DNA of 64,000 nucleotides from Paeniglutamicibacter quisquiliarum (GTDB lineage: Bacteria > Actinomycetota > Actinomycetes > Actinomycetales > Micrococcaceae), in the NCBI RefSeq assembly GCF_019084045.1, contig NZ_JAHRED010000001.1:310001-374000 (forward strand). Direction: 5' to 3'. Positions within the stretch are counted from its first letter, which is position 1. Every line of letters starts with the position of its first letter. The notes below the pieces were generated by a model that saw nothing but the letters and a program-made list of their open reading frames with translations, did not search any database and was not told the origin of the DNA. Shown here in pieces: positions 42,960 through 52,210 of this stretch. A program made the position numbers and the translations under genes.

Positions 42960-44477
42960 TCAGCGGCGGTGAATCGACTTGTAGCTCAAATAGGCTGCCA
43001 GGCCCTCGGGACCGTATTCGGTGCCCAGCCCCGAGTCATTGCGGCCGCCGAAGGGCGCGGCATGGTTGGACGCGAAGAAGTTGATGCCGACGCTTCCGGT
43101 GTCCATGCGCTCTGCCGCGGTCTGCGCGGCCACGGTGTCGGCGCCAAAGACGATGCCGCCCAAACCGAACTCGGTGTTGTTCGCCAGTGCAATGCCTTCA
43201 TCGATTCCGTTGTAGCGCAGGATCGAAACCACCGGTCCGAAGATTTCCTCGCGGGAAATCCGCATCCCGGGCAACACGTCTGCAAACACGGTGGGGGCGA
43301 CAAAATATCCGGCGTCCAGGTCCCCGCCCAGCCGGGCCTTGCTGCCGCCGGTGGTGGCGCGGGCTCCTTCGGCGCGACCCGACTCGATGTACTCGAGCAC
43401 GGTCCGGTACTGGCTGGCGGTTGCTGACGGGCCAAACACCGTGGCCGGATCCAGCGGGTCACCCTGGGGTGCGGCGGCAATGGTGGACGTGACCAGGTCC
43501 ACGACCTCGTCGTAGCGTTGGGAAGGGGCCAGGATGCGCGTGGAAATGTAGCAGGTCTGCCCGGTGTTGCGCATGCAGGAACGAATGAGAGTGTCGCCCA
43601 TGGCGCCCAGATCCGCATCCGGCAGCACCAACGCGCTGGACTTGCCTCCCAATTCGAGGGTGACCGGGCGCAGCAGCTCACCGCAGGCCGCGGCGATCTT
43701 GCGGCCCACCGGCGTGGAGCCGGTAAAGGCGACCTTGTTGATCTTGGGATGACGCACCAGCGCGTCTCCCAGGCGGCCGGACCCGGTGACCAGATTGGCC
43801 ACGCCTGCCGGAACACCGGCGGCAGCCAACCCATCCATGATGATCCTGAAGGACAACGGCGTGGGGGAGGCCGGCTTCATCACCACGGTGCACCCGGCCA
43901 GCAGCGCGGGCGCCAGCTTGATGACCATCAGGTTGATCGGGAAGTTCCACGGGGCAATCAACCCGCAAACGCCCACAGGGTCCCGGCGCACCAGGGACTC
44001 GCCCAGGCCGTTGGGGAAGGGACGGACGTCCTCGGATTCCAGCAGCGGGGCCAGCGAGGCAAAGTATCGGAAGATGCTGGCGGCATTTGCCGCCGCGCCC
44101 TTGGTCTCGGAGACCGGCGAGCCATTTTCCAACGTGTTGGTCAGCGAAAGCTCGGTGGAGCGCGCCTCGATCTGATCGGCAACGCGCAGCAGCACGGCCG
44201 CCCGCTGGGAGGGCGACAGCCGCGGCCAGGGGCCCGAGTCGAAGGCAGTTCGCGCCGCGTCCACCGCCTTCTCAAGGTCCTCGGTGGTGCCGTCGGCGAC
44301 CGAACCCCACACCAACCCGGTGGCCGGGTCGGTGACGTCGTTTCGGGCGCTACCCGTTGAGGCAACCCACTGGCCGTCAATGAAATGGGTGTCAACGTAG
44401 CGGTAGGGCAGGGCCAGGGCCGCGCGCGCGGCAGCGGCGCCTGGCTGATGCTGGAGGTGTTGCTGTTGCGTGCTCAT
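42960..44477 (-). CDS. Aldehyde dehydrogenase (NAD-dependent, classical ALDH family)
   Basis: 505 residues. Landmarks are 'GVCGLIAPWNFPINLMVIKLAPALLAGCTVVMKP', 'FTGSTPVGRKIAAACGELLRPVTLELGGKS' with the catalytic Glu, and 'NTGQTCYISTRIL' with the catalytic Cys, then 'EIFGPVVSIL'. It oxidises an aldehyde to a carboxylic acid in the cytoplasm. Its start overlaps the stop of the HD-domain gene upstream (ATGA), making it the last gene of the P450 cluster. It probably oxidises the aldehyde formed from the P450/SDR steps; the substrate is unknown. Repeat copy B lies directly downstream. Confidence 0.92.
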   Translation of the reverse strand: MSTQQQHLQHQPGAAAARAALALPYRYVDTHFIDGQWVASTGSARNDVTDPATGLVWGSVADGTTEDLEKAVDAARTAFDSGPWPRLSPSQRAAVLLRVADQIEARSTELSLTNTLENGSPVSETKGAAANAASIFRYFASLAPLLESEDVRPFPNGLGESLVRRDPVGVCGLIAPWNFPINLMVIKLAPALLAGCTVVMKPASPTPLSFRIIMDGLAAAGVPAGVANLVTGSGRLGDALVRHPKINKVAFTGSTPVGRKIAAACGELLRPVTLELGGKSSALVLPDADLGAMGDTLIRSCMRNTGQTCYISTRILAPSQRYDEVVDLVTSTIAAAPQGDPLDPATVFGPSATASQYRTVLEYIESGRAEGARATTGGSKARLGGDLDAGYFVAPTVFADVLPGMRISREEIFGPVVSILRYNGIDEGIALANNTEFGLGGIVFGADTVAAQTAAERMDTGSVGINFFASNHAAPFGGRNDSGLGTEYGPEGLAAYLSYKSIHRR

Positions 44478-45178
44478 CGCAGCACCGCCGTCTGCAACAG
44501 GGCGCGGGAGCGGTCCAGGTCGGTGGTTGCCATGTCCACCGCGGCGTGGGTGATGAGCTCGGGGATGATCTCGGTCTCCAGCCGGTCCGTGTACACGGCC
44601 GGGTTCTGCGAGAACCAGCCGGCGGCCAGCGCGATGCCAGCGTGGTCGAAACGCCAGAGCCGGTCGGCGTCACGCATCAGCGCGTCCTCCAGGGAGTGTG
44701 CCACCGGGCGGGTGTCGTGCCCGTCGATGATGGCGCAGACCGCCTCGATGAACCCGGGCTCGTAGCCCAGCGGGGGCAGCACGCGGCGGGCCACGTCACA
44801 GCCCAGGCGTTCGTGCTCAAAGCGGATGCCGGCCTTGCGCCAGTCGCCGCGGAAGCCCTCGGAGATGATCTTGGTTTCATCCACGTGCGCCCACCCGGTG
44901 TCGTGCAACAGGGTGGCCACGAGCACCAGCTCGCGGTTCGCTTCCGGGTAGGCGTCGCACAGGCGGCGGGCGAAGGCCAGGGAAATTGGCAGGTGGATGT
45001 CGTTGCCGCGGGCACGGGACTCGGGAACCACCGCGGCCCAGAGCGGGAGCAGGTCCGCCTCGATCCCCGGGGTGAGGCAAATCGGGCTGGTGTCCACCTT
45101 CCCGGGAGCGGGAATGGGACGTTGCGGATAGGCAGCGGCGAAGGCGGCGCCGGGATCGGTGTCGGTCAGGGTGTTCAT
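44474..45178 (-). CDS. HD-domain phosphohydrolase-like protein (first paralogue)
   Basis: 234 residues from the ATG at 45178, with AAGGAG 11 bases upstream; an ATG seven codons earlier has no site. Metal ligands are in 'LVATLLHDTGWAHVDE' (His92, Asp93), 'FEHERLGCDVARRVL', 'AIIDGHDTRP' and 'RDADRLWRFDHAG'. HD proteins are usually metal-dependent phosphohydrolases; a few (PhnZ, MIOX) are di-iron oxygenases. The paralogue at 53130 shares 'AIIDGHD(S/T)R' and 'DAD(K/R)LWR'. Position between ferredoxin reductase and ALDH genes, together with a kinase pair in the same cluster, suggests it removes a phosphate or acts on a phosphorylated intermediate. That is inference. Confidence 0.82.
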   Translation of the reverse strand: MNTLTDTDPGAAFAAAYPQRPIPAPGKVDTSPICLTPGIEADLLPLWAAVVPESRARGNDIHLPISLAFARRLCDAYPEANRELVLVATLLHDTGWAHVDETKIISEGFRGDWRKAGIRFEHERLGCDVARRVLPPLGYEPGFIEAVCAIIDGHDTRPVAHSLEDALMRDADRLWRFDHAGIALAAGWFSQNPAVYTDRLETEIIPELITHAAVDMATTDLDRSRALLQTAVLR

Positions 45179-45226
45179 GGCGCGTGCGGCTCCTTGCATC
45201 AGGGCAGAGTAGGTGGGGGAGGGCGG

Positions 45227-46525
45227 CTAGGCGATGAGGGACTTGAGCATGGTGGCCGGATCGGCGGCCCGTTCCGGGTCGATGGACTTGCCGGCGGCCA
45301 GGGCCTGCTTGACGGCCATGAAATCCAGCGGGGCGTTGACGGCGTCGGCGGCAATGATGCGCCCGCCGCGGTAGTAGAGGACGGTGAACTTCCCCTTGTC
45401 GGGGTCGCGGCGGATGACAGTGGATTCGAAGCCGGTGGACAGCCCGGCGATCTGCAGTTTCATGTCGGCCTGGTTGGACCAGAACCACGGGATGCCGGCG
45501 TATTCCTCGCTGCGTCCCATGAGCGAGTAGGCGGCGACCTTGGCGTGCTCAATGGCGTTGTTCACCGACTCGAGGCGGATGCGCTCACCGGCCGGTGCGC
45601 CGGGAACGGGGTTGGGCATGTTGGCCACGTCGCCGACGACGATGGTGGTGCCGTCGGAGGCGAGCGCCCCGGCGTCCACGACGATGCCGTTGTTGATTTC
45701 CAGTCCCAGGGCCTCGCCGAGCTCGGTGTTGGGGATGACCCCGATGCCGACCAGGACGATCTGGGCCGTGAGCTCGGACCCGTCTTCGAGTCGTACCCCG
45801 CCCACGGTGCGGTCGCCGTCGTCGAGGATCTGCTCGATGCGCGCCCCGATGCGGATGTCCAGGCCGCGCTTGCGGTGTTCGGTGAGGAAGTACTCGCTGG
45901 TTTCGGTGCCCACGGCCCGGCCCACGAGGCGCTGCCCGTATTCCAGGACGGTGACGCGCTTGCCCATGGCGGCCAGCGAGCTGGCGGCCTCCAGGCCGAT
46001 GAACCCGCCGCCGACCACGACCACGTCGGTGGTGGCGGGGGCAAGTTCCTTCAGCCGCAGCGCGTCGTCCGCATTGCGCAGGTAGACCACCCCGTCCAGC
46101 TCGGCGCCGGGGGCCTCGAGGTGCCGCGGTCGGGCGCCGACCGTCAAGGCCAGACGCTGATAGGGGTAGGTCGTGCCGGAGGTGCCGCGGGCGATTCCGC
46201 TGCCGTCGGTGTTTGAGTCCACGGACTCGATCCGCTCGCCCTTGATCAGGGTGATGTTGTGTTCGATCCAGTAGTCGTTGGTGCGGAAGATCAGGGATTC
46301 GGAACCGACCTTGTCCTGCAGGAATTCCTTGGACAGGGCCGGGCGCTGGTAGGGGCGGTGGTCCTCGTCGCCCAGCAGCGTGATGTGCTCGGTGTAGCCC
46401 AGGGCGCGCAGCGAGATGGCCAGCTGCACCCCGGACTGCGAAGCGCCGATGATCAGCAGGCCGGTGGCGGTTCCCGCCTCCGGTGCGTCGGCCCCGGCAC
46501 GGGAGGGAACGGTGGCGGTGTCCAT
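45227..46525 (-). CDS. Ferredoxin reductase, putidaredoxin-reductase type
   Basis: 432 residues. The FAD motif is 'GLLIIGASQSGVQLAISLRALGYTEHITLLGDE', and the NADH motif is 'TDVVVVGGGFIGLEAASSLAAMGKRVTVLEYGQR'. 'TTIVVGDVANMPNP' is the second FAD-contact motif, and the C-terminal interface domain is present. It passes electrons from NADH to the [2Fe-2S] ferredoxin encoded just upstream, which in turn serves the P450 at 50791. Together they form a class I bacterial P450 system. Confidence 0.93.
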   Translation of the reverse strand: MDTATVPSRAGADAPEAGTATGLLIIGASQSGVQLAISLRALGYTEHITLLGDEDHRPYQRPALSKEFLQDKVGSESLIFRTNDYWIEHNITLIKGERIESVDSNTDGSGIARGTSGTTYPYQRLALTVGARPRHLEAPGAELDGVVYLRNADDALRLKELAPATTDVVVVGGGFIGLEAASSLAAMGKRVTVLEYGQRLVGRAVGTETSEYFLTEHRKRGLDIRIGARIEQILDDGDRTVGGVRLEDGSELTAQIVLVGIGVIPNTELGEALGLEINNGIVVDAGALASDGTTIVVGDVANMPNPVPGAPAGERIRLESVNNAIEHAKVAAYSLMGRSEEYAGIPWFWSNQADMKLQIAGLSTGFESTVIRRDPDKGKFTVLYYRGGRIIAADAVNAPLDFMAVKQALAAGKSIDPERAADPATMLKSLIA

Positions 46526-46528
46526 GTC

Positions 46529-46849
46529 CTAGACCTGCGTTTCGGGGGTGGTGACGTGGAGTTCCTGGTCCTCGCAGAGCCGTATCTGGCAGGAGAGCCG
46601 GGAGTTGTCCTCGCGGTCAACGGCGGTGCCGTAGAGCATCTCGTCCTCCATCTCGCCCATGGGTTCCAGGCTCGGCAGGTCGGTTTCGGCAACGAAGACG
46701 TGGCAGGTGGCGCAGGAGAGCGAACCGCCGCATTCGGCGACGATGGCGGTGACGCCGTTGCGCACCGCGGTCTCCATGACCGAGTCGCCGGTGTTGGCGT
46801 TGATGGTGGTGGTGGCACCGGCTGCATCGGTGAAGTGGACTGTAGGCAT
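46529..46849 (-). CDS. [2Fe-2S] ferredoxin, putidaredoxin type
   Basis: 106 residues from the ATG at 46849 (MPTVHFTDAAG); a TTG three codons earlier is the alternative and lies nearer to the AAAGG site. Cluster ligands are Cys40, Cys46, Cys49 and Cys87 in 'AECGGSLSCATCHVF' and 'RLSCQIRL'. It carries electrons from the adjacent reductase to the P450. It is followed after 3 bases by the reductase gene. Confidence 0.95.
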   Translation of the reverse strand: MPTVHFTDAAGATTTINANTGDSVMETAVRNGVTAIVAECGGSLSCATCHVFVAETDLPSLEPMGEMEDEMLYGTAVDREDNSRLSCQIRLCEDQELHVTTPETQV

Positions 46850-46867
46850 GAGGTTCAATCGACCTTT

Positions 46868-47629
46868 CTAGATGAACTGGCGGCCACCGTCGACGACGAG
46901 CGTCTGACCGGTGATGAAGGAGGAATCGGGACCGGCGAGGAAGAGCGCAGCCCCCACGATGTCTTCGGGCTGGCTTGCCCGCTTGAGCGCACCGCGGTCT
47001 ACCCCGTAGTTTTCGGCGTTGTCCATCAGCCCATAACTGGCCTCCGTAAGGGTGAAGCCCGGGGCGATGGTGTTGACGGTGATTTCGCGCCGGCCCAGTT
47101 CCTTGGCCATGACCCGGCTCAGGGCGATGACCCCGCCCTTGGATGCCACGTAGTGGGCCCACTGCTCGGAACCGGAGTAGACGGTGGCCGAGGCCAGGTT
47201 GATGATGCGCGAGCCGGCTCCCAGGTGCGGGCTCAGCGCCCGGGCCATCATCCAGGGACCCTTGAGGTTCACCGCCATGACCCGGTCCCATTCCTCGAAG
47301 TCGATGTCCTCGAAGGGCGAGCGGGTGACGGTGGCGTAGATGGCTGCATTGTTGATGAGCACCTGGACCTGGCCGCCGGCGAAGCCGGCAACCTTTGCCG
47401 CGAGCGCGTCGGTGGAGGCGGGGCTGGTGACATCGACGGTGAAGGCCTCGGCCCGGCCGCCGGCGGCCCGGACCATTTCTGCTGTCTCGGCGGTTCCGGC
47501 AGGATCGATGTCCGCCGCGGCGACCGCATAGCCGCGCCGTGCGAATCCGAGGGCGAAGGCCCGGCCGAGGCCTCCGGCGGCGCCGGTGACCAACACCGTG
47601 CCCGGCGGGGTGTGTGCTTCGGTGCTCAT
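46868..47629 (-). CDS. Short-chain dehydrogenase/reductase
   Basis: 253 residues. The cofactor motif is 'TVLVTGAAGGLGRAFALGFARRGYAVAAADIDPAG', with the Asp that favours NAD. 'NNAAIYATV', the Ser in 'INLASATVYSG' and 'HYVASKGGV' complete the catalytic set. It is a cytoplasmic alcohol/ketone oxidoreductase in the middle of the P450 cluster, between the PEP-utilising subunit and the ferredoxin. It probably oxidises the hydroxyl group introduced or exposed by the P450. Confidence 0.9.
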   Translation of the reverse strand: MSTEAHTPPGTVLVTGAAGGLGRAFALGFARRGYAVAAADIDPAGTAETAEMVRAAGGRAEAFTVDVTSPASTDALAAKVAGFAGGQVQVLINNAAIYATVTRSPFEDIDFEEWDRVMAVNLKGPWMMARALSPHLGAGSRIINLASATVYSGSEQWAHYVASKGGVIALSRVMAKELGRREITVNTIAPGFTLTEASYGLMDNAENYGVDRGALKRASQPEDIVGAALFLAGPDSSFITGQTLVVDGGRQFI

Positions 47630-47758
47630 TGTCTGTACCGGGGGCCTTTCACTGGGGCGAATGCTGTGGGGTGGGGAATCGGGGGTAGGCGGTGGGCGGG
47701 GCCTTGGGGTGCCCCGCCCACCTTTGGATGTCCGGAACCGCTATGGGGGGAAGCGGTC

Positions 47759-49624
47759 CTAGACGTGTGCGTGGGAGTGCGCCCCGGGGCCGGTGACCAC
47801 GGGCGCCTCCTCGAGGATTTCGACGGTGCCCTTGGTTCCGTCCACGCGCAGCATCTGGCCGGTGCGGATGGTGGTGGAGGCGCTGCCGGTTCCGGTGACG
47901 GCCGGCAGGCCGTACTCGCGGCAGACGATGGCAGCGTGGCTCATCATCCCGCCGATGTCGGTGACCGTGGCCTTGATCTTGCCGAAGATCGGGCCCCAGC
48001 TCGGGGCGGTGATCGGGGCGACCAGGATCTCGCCGGCCTGCACGTCCGAGAGGTCGTCCGCATGCATGACCACGCGGGCCACGCCCTCGACCAGGCCGGG
48101 GGAGGCGGCCATGCCCTTGAGCACGCCCGACTCGGAATCCTCGTCCCCGCCCAGCCACTGCTGGACCTGTTCGGTGGTGATGCCCCAGAGCATCCGGGTG
48201 AACGGCTCGGTGATGGCCGAGGGCGGGGTGTTCAGCGCCGGGGCCGGCCGGGCGGTCTTCAGTGCGTCGACGATGCCGCGGCGGCGCTCGATCTCCTGTG
48301 GCCACACCACGTTGCCGATCGGGTCGCCGGCGCCGATGCCCCAGGAAGTGACCAGGTCGAAGAGCACGTCGCGGACCTCGTTGCGGCCGAGGTAGAGCAT
48401 GTCCTCGGGTTCGTTCCAGAGGCCCTGGGCATGCAGCATGCGGGACAGTTCGCGCACCTTGCGCCAGAACACGCCCATGGTCCAGTGCTCGATGTAGAAG
48501 TTGTGGTTTTCCACGTACGGGTAGGCGGTGGCGGCAAGGGTGCGCTTGGCGTCGAAGACCTCGCGGATTTCCGGATCCAGCAGGTCCCGGTACTCCTCGA
48601 CGATGCGGTCCTTCTCGGCGATCAGCTTGTCGGTGGGGCGCAGGATGTTCGCCCCGCCCTGCAGGCGGTGGATGTAGTCGGCGATGAAGCCGAGCGGGAT
48701 CTCCTGGTGTTCGATCCAGTACTTGTCGTGCCCGTAGAAGCCGTTGCCGATGGTGAAGTTGAACCACGGGTCCTTGGCCTCCTCCCAGCGAGCCAGCCAG
48801 CGCTCGCCGGCGGGGGAGTCCGCGATCGCGGCCAGCGTGGCCGCCGGGTCGTCGGTGTTGGAGAACGCGCCGGACAGGTCCAGTTCCACGGCCAGTGCCG
48901 CGAGTTCCTTCAGTTCGTCGTCGGGCTTGAACAGTTCCATGTCCACGCCCTGGACCATGGTGGCGATCGACTGGTCGGGGATGTTGGGGAAGACCTCCTT
49001 GCAGAAGTTGAAGAAGTCCAGGTAGGCGATGTAGCCCAGGTTCAGGAACTCGAAGTGGTACTGCCAGTTCTGGTAGCAGAGCTGGATCAGCCGGTCGTAG
49101 TTCTCCAGCAGCACCTCCGAGCCGTCCTTGGCCTTGCCGGAAAGGATGTCCGCCATCGGAACCTGCTCGGGCAGGGCCTCGAAGCTGAGGGTTTCCATCT
49201 CGCTGATGGTGCCCTTGACCTTGACGTGCCAGGCCTTCAGCAGCTCTTCCCAATTGGCGAAGTAGTGGCCGATGCGGGCCTCGAAGTCAGGGACGCGGGC
49301 GGCGATCTGCTCGCTGGGCACCGGAAGCGGGGACATGTAGAGGTAGCCGAGGTGGATGCGGAAGTCGATGCCGTTGGCGTTGGGGATCATCAGGTGTCGG
49401 GCGTTGTACTGGCCCAGGCACTTGACGGCGAATTCCCCGCCGATGGTCTCGAACGGCTTGAAGACGGTGGGCCAGTGCTGGGAATCGCAGAACCAGAACT
49501 TCTCGTCTTCCTCGGCCTTCAGTGCGTCCTGGAAGACCAGGTAGTACGGGTAGAGCTCCTCCCAGCCCTCGGCGCCCGGGGGAACCTGGAGATCGGAAGG
49601 CTTGGGAAAGGATTTCATGCTCAT
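47759..49624 (-). CDS. PEP-utilising-enzyme-like subunit with phosphohistidine domain (split dikinase, large subunit)
   Basis: 621 residues. Residues about 510-605 are the swivelling PEP-utiliser domain, with 'GGMMSHAAIVCREYGLPAV' and the phospho-accepting His563. The first ~500 residues are a large, Trp- and Tyr-rich helical domain without a PPDK or PEP-synthase TIM barrel, so this is not a metabolic PEP synthase. The layout equals the substrate-binding plus His part of rifampin phosphotransferase and of aromatic-compound kinases such as phenylphosphate synthase. The ATP-binding part is encoded by the gene just upstream (49700). Together they should transfer the beta-phosphate of ATP, via His, to a hydroxyl group of the pathway substrate. 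Confidence 0.85.
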   Translation of the reverse strand: MSMKSFPKPSDLQVPPGAEGWEELYPYYLVFQDALKAEEDEKFWFCDSQHWPTVFKPFETIGGEFAVKCLGQYNARHLMIPNANGIDFRIHLGYLYMSPLPVPSEQIAARVPDFEARIGHYFANWEELLKAWHVKVKGTISEMETLSFEALPEQVPMADILSGKAKDGSEVLLENYDRLIQLCYQNWQYHFEFLNLGYIAYLDFFNFCKEVFPNIPDQSIATMVQGVDMELFKPDDELKELAALAVELDLSGAFSNTDDPAATLAAIADSPAGERWLARWEEAKDPWFNFTIGNGFYGHDKYWIEHQEIPLGFIADYIHRLQGGANILRPTDKLIAEKDRIVEEYRDLLDPEIREVFDAKRTLAATAYPYVENHNFYIEHWTMGVFWRKVRELSRMLHAQGLWNEPEDMLYLGRNEVRDVLFDLVTSWGIGAGDPIGNVVWPQEIERRRGIVDALKTARPAPALNTPPSAITEPFTRMLWGITTEQVQQWLGGDEDSESGVLKGMAASPGLVEGVARVVMHADDLSDVQAGEILVAPITAPSWGPIFGKIKATVTDIGGMMSHAAIVCREYGLPAVTGTGSASTTIRTGQMLRVDGTKGTVEILEEAPVVTGPGAHSHAHV

Positions 49625-49699
49625 GGTGGTGGATGCCTTTCAAAAGATGCTGCTGCGGAGTTGGGGGAAAAGCGGCGAACGGTGGTGGGTGGAGCAACG

Positions 49700-50794
49700 C
49701 TAGGAAGCGGTGTTCATCAGCGAGGACGTGATCGAGGAGAAATTGAAGCCCGAACCCACCCCGAGGGAGGCGGCATAGCCGCCGCCGGTCGGCTTCACCG
49801 TGGACTTGGACGAGTGCACGGTCTCCGGGCGGGACTGGAGCAGGAGCAGGTTCTCGCCTTCGGGCAGATCCGCATCCAGCGCCCACTCGATGTCCTGCGG
49901 GCAGCCGTAGTGCTTCTCGGCGCGCTTGGCCAGCTGCGCCACCAGGGCCAGGTCCGCATCCGAGAGGCAGCGCACCGCGCGGCGCTCTTCGCTGACCTCG
50001 ACCTCCACCAGGGAGTTGGTGGCCGGGTCGGGAATGAGTTCGGCGTGCTTGGCCCCGATGTGCTCGGTGATGATGGCCAGGGTGACTTTGTCCAGCTGGA
50101 TGTTGTCGGGTGTGACCGTGCCCGAGACGACCATTTCGCCGACCCCGTAGGAGGCGTCGATGGTGATCTTGGAGCGGTCCCCGTTGGTGGGGTCCAGGGT
50201 CATTGCCACGCCGGCTGCGGCGGAGTTGACCATCTTCTGCACGACGACCGCCATGGACAGTCCCTCGTCGGGGATGTTGTTTTTCAGCCGATACAGGATG
50301 GCCCTAGAGGTGTAGAGCGAGGCCCAGCAGGCACGGATGTGCTCGGTGACCGCAGCGTAGCCGTTGAGCCAGAGGTAGGTGTCCTGCTGCCCGGCGAAGG
50401 AGGCATCGGGCAGGTCCTCGGCGGTGGCCGAGGAACGCACCGCCAGCGGCACCTCCGCGGCGAAGTTCGCCTGCAAGGTGGCGTAGGCGTCCTGGGTGAC
50501 TTGGCGCAGGGCGGTGGGCACCGGGCGCTGGGTGATCATGGAGCGGATCGTGGCGCTGGCGGCGTCCACCGCGCTCACGTCCTCCGGGTCGACGCCGGCC
50601 AGCAGGGCGTTGATTTCGGCGGTGATGCCGCCTTCCATGAAGGCGTCGAACGCCGCGGTGGTGACGACGAATCCGGGAGGCACCGGCATGCCTGCTGCCG
50701 TCATGGTGATGAGCGAGGCGCCCTTGCCGCCGAGGTTTTCCAGCTTCGGTTCGGCACCGCCGTCGAAGAATTCGATGAAGTCGTTGTTGCTCAT
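49700..50794 (-). CDS. PEP synthase/PPDK N-terminal-type ATP-binding subunit (split dikinase, small subunit)
   Basis: 364 residues covering only the ATP-grasp domain of PEP-synthase-like enzymes: 'ENLGGKGASLITMTAAGMPVPPGFVVTTAAF', 'LAVRSSATAEDLPDASFAGQQDTYL', 'DIEWALD' and 'LLLLQSRPE'. The phosphohistidine and substrate domains are missing and are supplied by the 621-residue protein downstream. Its start overlaps the P450 stop (ATGA), which ties it to P450 expression. A short extra C-terminal tail (about 335-364) is not part of the usual domain. ATP would be cleaved to AMP and phosphate while the partner's His is phosphorylated. Confidence 0.87.
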   Translation of the reverse strand: MSNNDFIEFFDGGAEPKLENLGGKGASLITMTAAGMPVPPGFVVTTAAFDAFMEGGITAEINALLAGVDPEDVSAVDAASATIRSMITQRPVPTALRQVTQDAYATLQANFAAEVPLAVRSSATAEDLPDASFAGQQDTYLWLNGYAAVTEHIRACWASLYTSRAILYRLKNNIPDEGLSMAVVVQKMVNSAAAGVAMTLDPTNGDRSKITIDASYGVGEMVVSGTVTPDNIQLDKVTLAIITEHIGAKHAELIPDPATNSLVEVEVSEERRAVRCLSDADLALVAQLAKRAEKHYGCPQDIEWALDADLPEGENLLLLQSRPETVHSSKSTVKPTGGGYAASLGVGSGFNFSSITSSLMNTAS

Positions 50795-52077
50795 GCCTGG
50801 GATTCCTTCCAGCTCACGTTGACGTATTCGGGGACGCGGAAGGACAGGTTCTTGCGGAACTCGATGCCCTCGCCGTCGATCAGCTCAAGGCCCGGGATCC
50901 TGGCGGTCAGTTCCTCCAGGGCGATCTTGGCCTGCAGCTTGGCGAGCATGTTGCCCAGGCAATAGTGGATGCCGAAGCCGAAGGAGAGGTGTTCGCGGGC
51001 GTTGGTCCGGGTGATGTCGAAGGCTTCGGGGTCCTCGAAGCGGCCTTCGTCGCGGTTGGCCGCACCCATTAACAACAACAGCTCGGCGCCTTCGGGGATC
51101 TTGACGCCGGCGACCTCGGTGTCCTTCAGGGCCTTGCGGCGCCAGCCGACGATGGAGCCGGCGTAGCGCAGGACCTCGTCGATGGCAGCGGGGATGGCCT
51201 TGGGATTTTGGACCACTTGCTCCCAGGCCTCGCGGTGGGCCAGAAGCACGCGCACGCAATTGGAGATCAGCGTGGTGGTGGTTTCGTGGCCGGCGAAAAG
51301 CAGGGAGTAGAGCAGTGAGGCGATCTCGTGGTCGGTGATTTCCGCGCCCTCGGACTGGGCCTTGACCAGGTCGGCGGTGAGGTTGTCCCCGCCGTGCTCG
51401 TGGGCGTGGGCCACGAGGCGCATGCACTCGGCCCAGTACTCCACGAGGTTGTGGGCGTGCGGGATTTGCTCCTCGTCGCTCAGGTCGCCCCAGGTCATGG
51501 CGGCCCGCGAATCGCTCCAGCGCTTGTAGGTGTCGACCTGGGAGACATCGGCGCCGATGAGGGTGAGGATGGTGATGGTCGGGATGGCGTAGGCCAGGTC
51601 CTTGACGATGTCGCCGGTGCCCGCATCGCGGGCAAGCATGACCTCGATCGATTCGATGACGTTGGCGCGGATGGAGGGTTCCAGGGCCTTGAAGCGGCGC
51701 GGGGTGAAGGCTTTCTGGGCGATGGCCCGGATACGCGTGTGCTCCGGCGGGCGGCGGGCCGAGAGCCCGGAGTAGGTGGTGAAGCCGCCGTCGTTCATGA
51801 TTTTGGTGGCCTGCGGGCCGCGCTTGCGCACCGGGGCCTGGGCGTTTTCCGAGGAGAAGGTTTCCCAGTCCTCAAAGACGGCCTTGACGTCGTCGTAGCG
51901 GGTGACCACGTAGAGCCCGACACGGTCATCGAACATCACGGGTTGTTCGTTGCGGAGGTTCGTGTAGGAGGGAAACGGGTCTTCCATGGTGAACGGTTCA
52001 AAACCGTGGTGGTCGGCCGGTGCCGTGGCGCCGTGCCCCATGGGGCAAACCCCGGCTGCAACATTGCTGCTGGACAT
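50791..52077 (-). CDS. Cytochrome P450 (class I, ferredoxin-dependent)
   Basis: 428 residues from the ATG at 52077, where AAGGAG is 9 bases upstream; the open frame begins earlier but without a site. The I-helix oxygen motif is AGHETT (262-267), the ExxR motif is in 'IDEVLRYAG', and the heme loop 'FGFGIHYCLG' holds the ligand Cys373. The protein is soluble, without a membrane anchor. Ferredoxin and reductase are encoded in the same cluster. It hydroxylates or O-demethylates a small organic molecule; the substrate is unknown. It is the first gene after the IclR gene, with an operator-like dyad in front at 52187-52206. Confidence 0.94.
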   Translation of the reverse strand: MSSSNVAAGVCPMGHGATAPADHHGFEPFTMEDPFPSYTNLRNEQPVMFDDRVGLYVVTRYDDVKAVFEDWETFSSENAQAPVRKRGPQATKIMNDGGFTTYSGLSARRPPEHTRIRAIAQKAFTPRRFKALEPSIRANVIESIEVMLARDAGTGDIVKDLAYAIPTITILTLIGADVSQVDTYKRWSDSRAAMTWGDLSDEEQIPHAHNLVEYWAECMRLVAHAHEHGGDNLTADLVKAQSEGAEITDHEIASLLYSLLFAGHETTTTLISNCVRVLLAHREAWEQVVQNPKAIPAAIDEVLRYAGSIVGWRRKALKDTEVAGVKIPEGAELLLLMGAANRDEGRFEDPEAFDITRTNAREHLSFGFGIHYCLGNMLAKLQAKIALEELTARIPGLELIDGEGIEFRKNLSFRVPEYVNVSWKESQA

Positions 52078-52186
52078 GGAACGGACTCCTTGAGGAAAGA
52101 AGATCGGGGTTGCGCTGACCGATTGTGGGCTGCGCAACATTCATTGCCTCAAGTGTTACCCATGACACACGCCAGGGGTGCTGAAC

Positions 52187-52206
52187 GTTTCCCACTCAGT
52201 GGAAAC
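52187..52206. promoter_or_regulatory. IclR operator-like dyad upstream of the P450 gene
   Basis: Read on the minus strand it is GTTTCCACTGAGTGGGAAAC, a near-perfect 20-bp palindrome between the iclR stop and the P450 leader. Its core CCACTGAGTGG is the same as in the operators at 1884 and 2700 of the other IclR locus. A related dyad lies at 53857-53877. Confidence 0.65.
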
Positions 52207-52210
52207 TAGT

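Noticed and set aside
46259-50965. Very long plus-strand open frame (about 1570 codons) across the P450 cluster
   Set aside because: It is antisense to five well-supported genes; high-GC codon bias keeps the opposite frame open. The translation is Gly/Asp/Val/His-rich low-complexity without domains.
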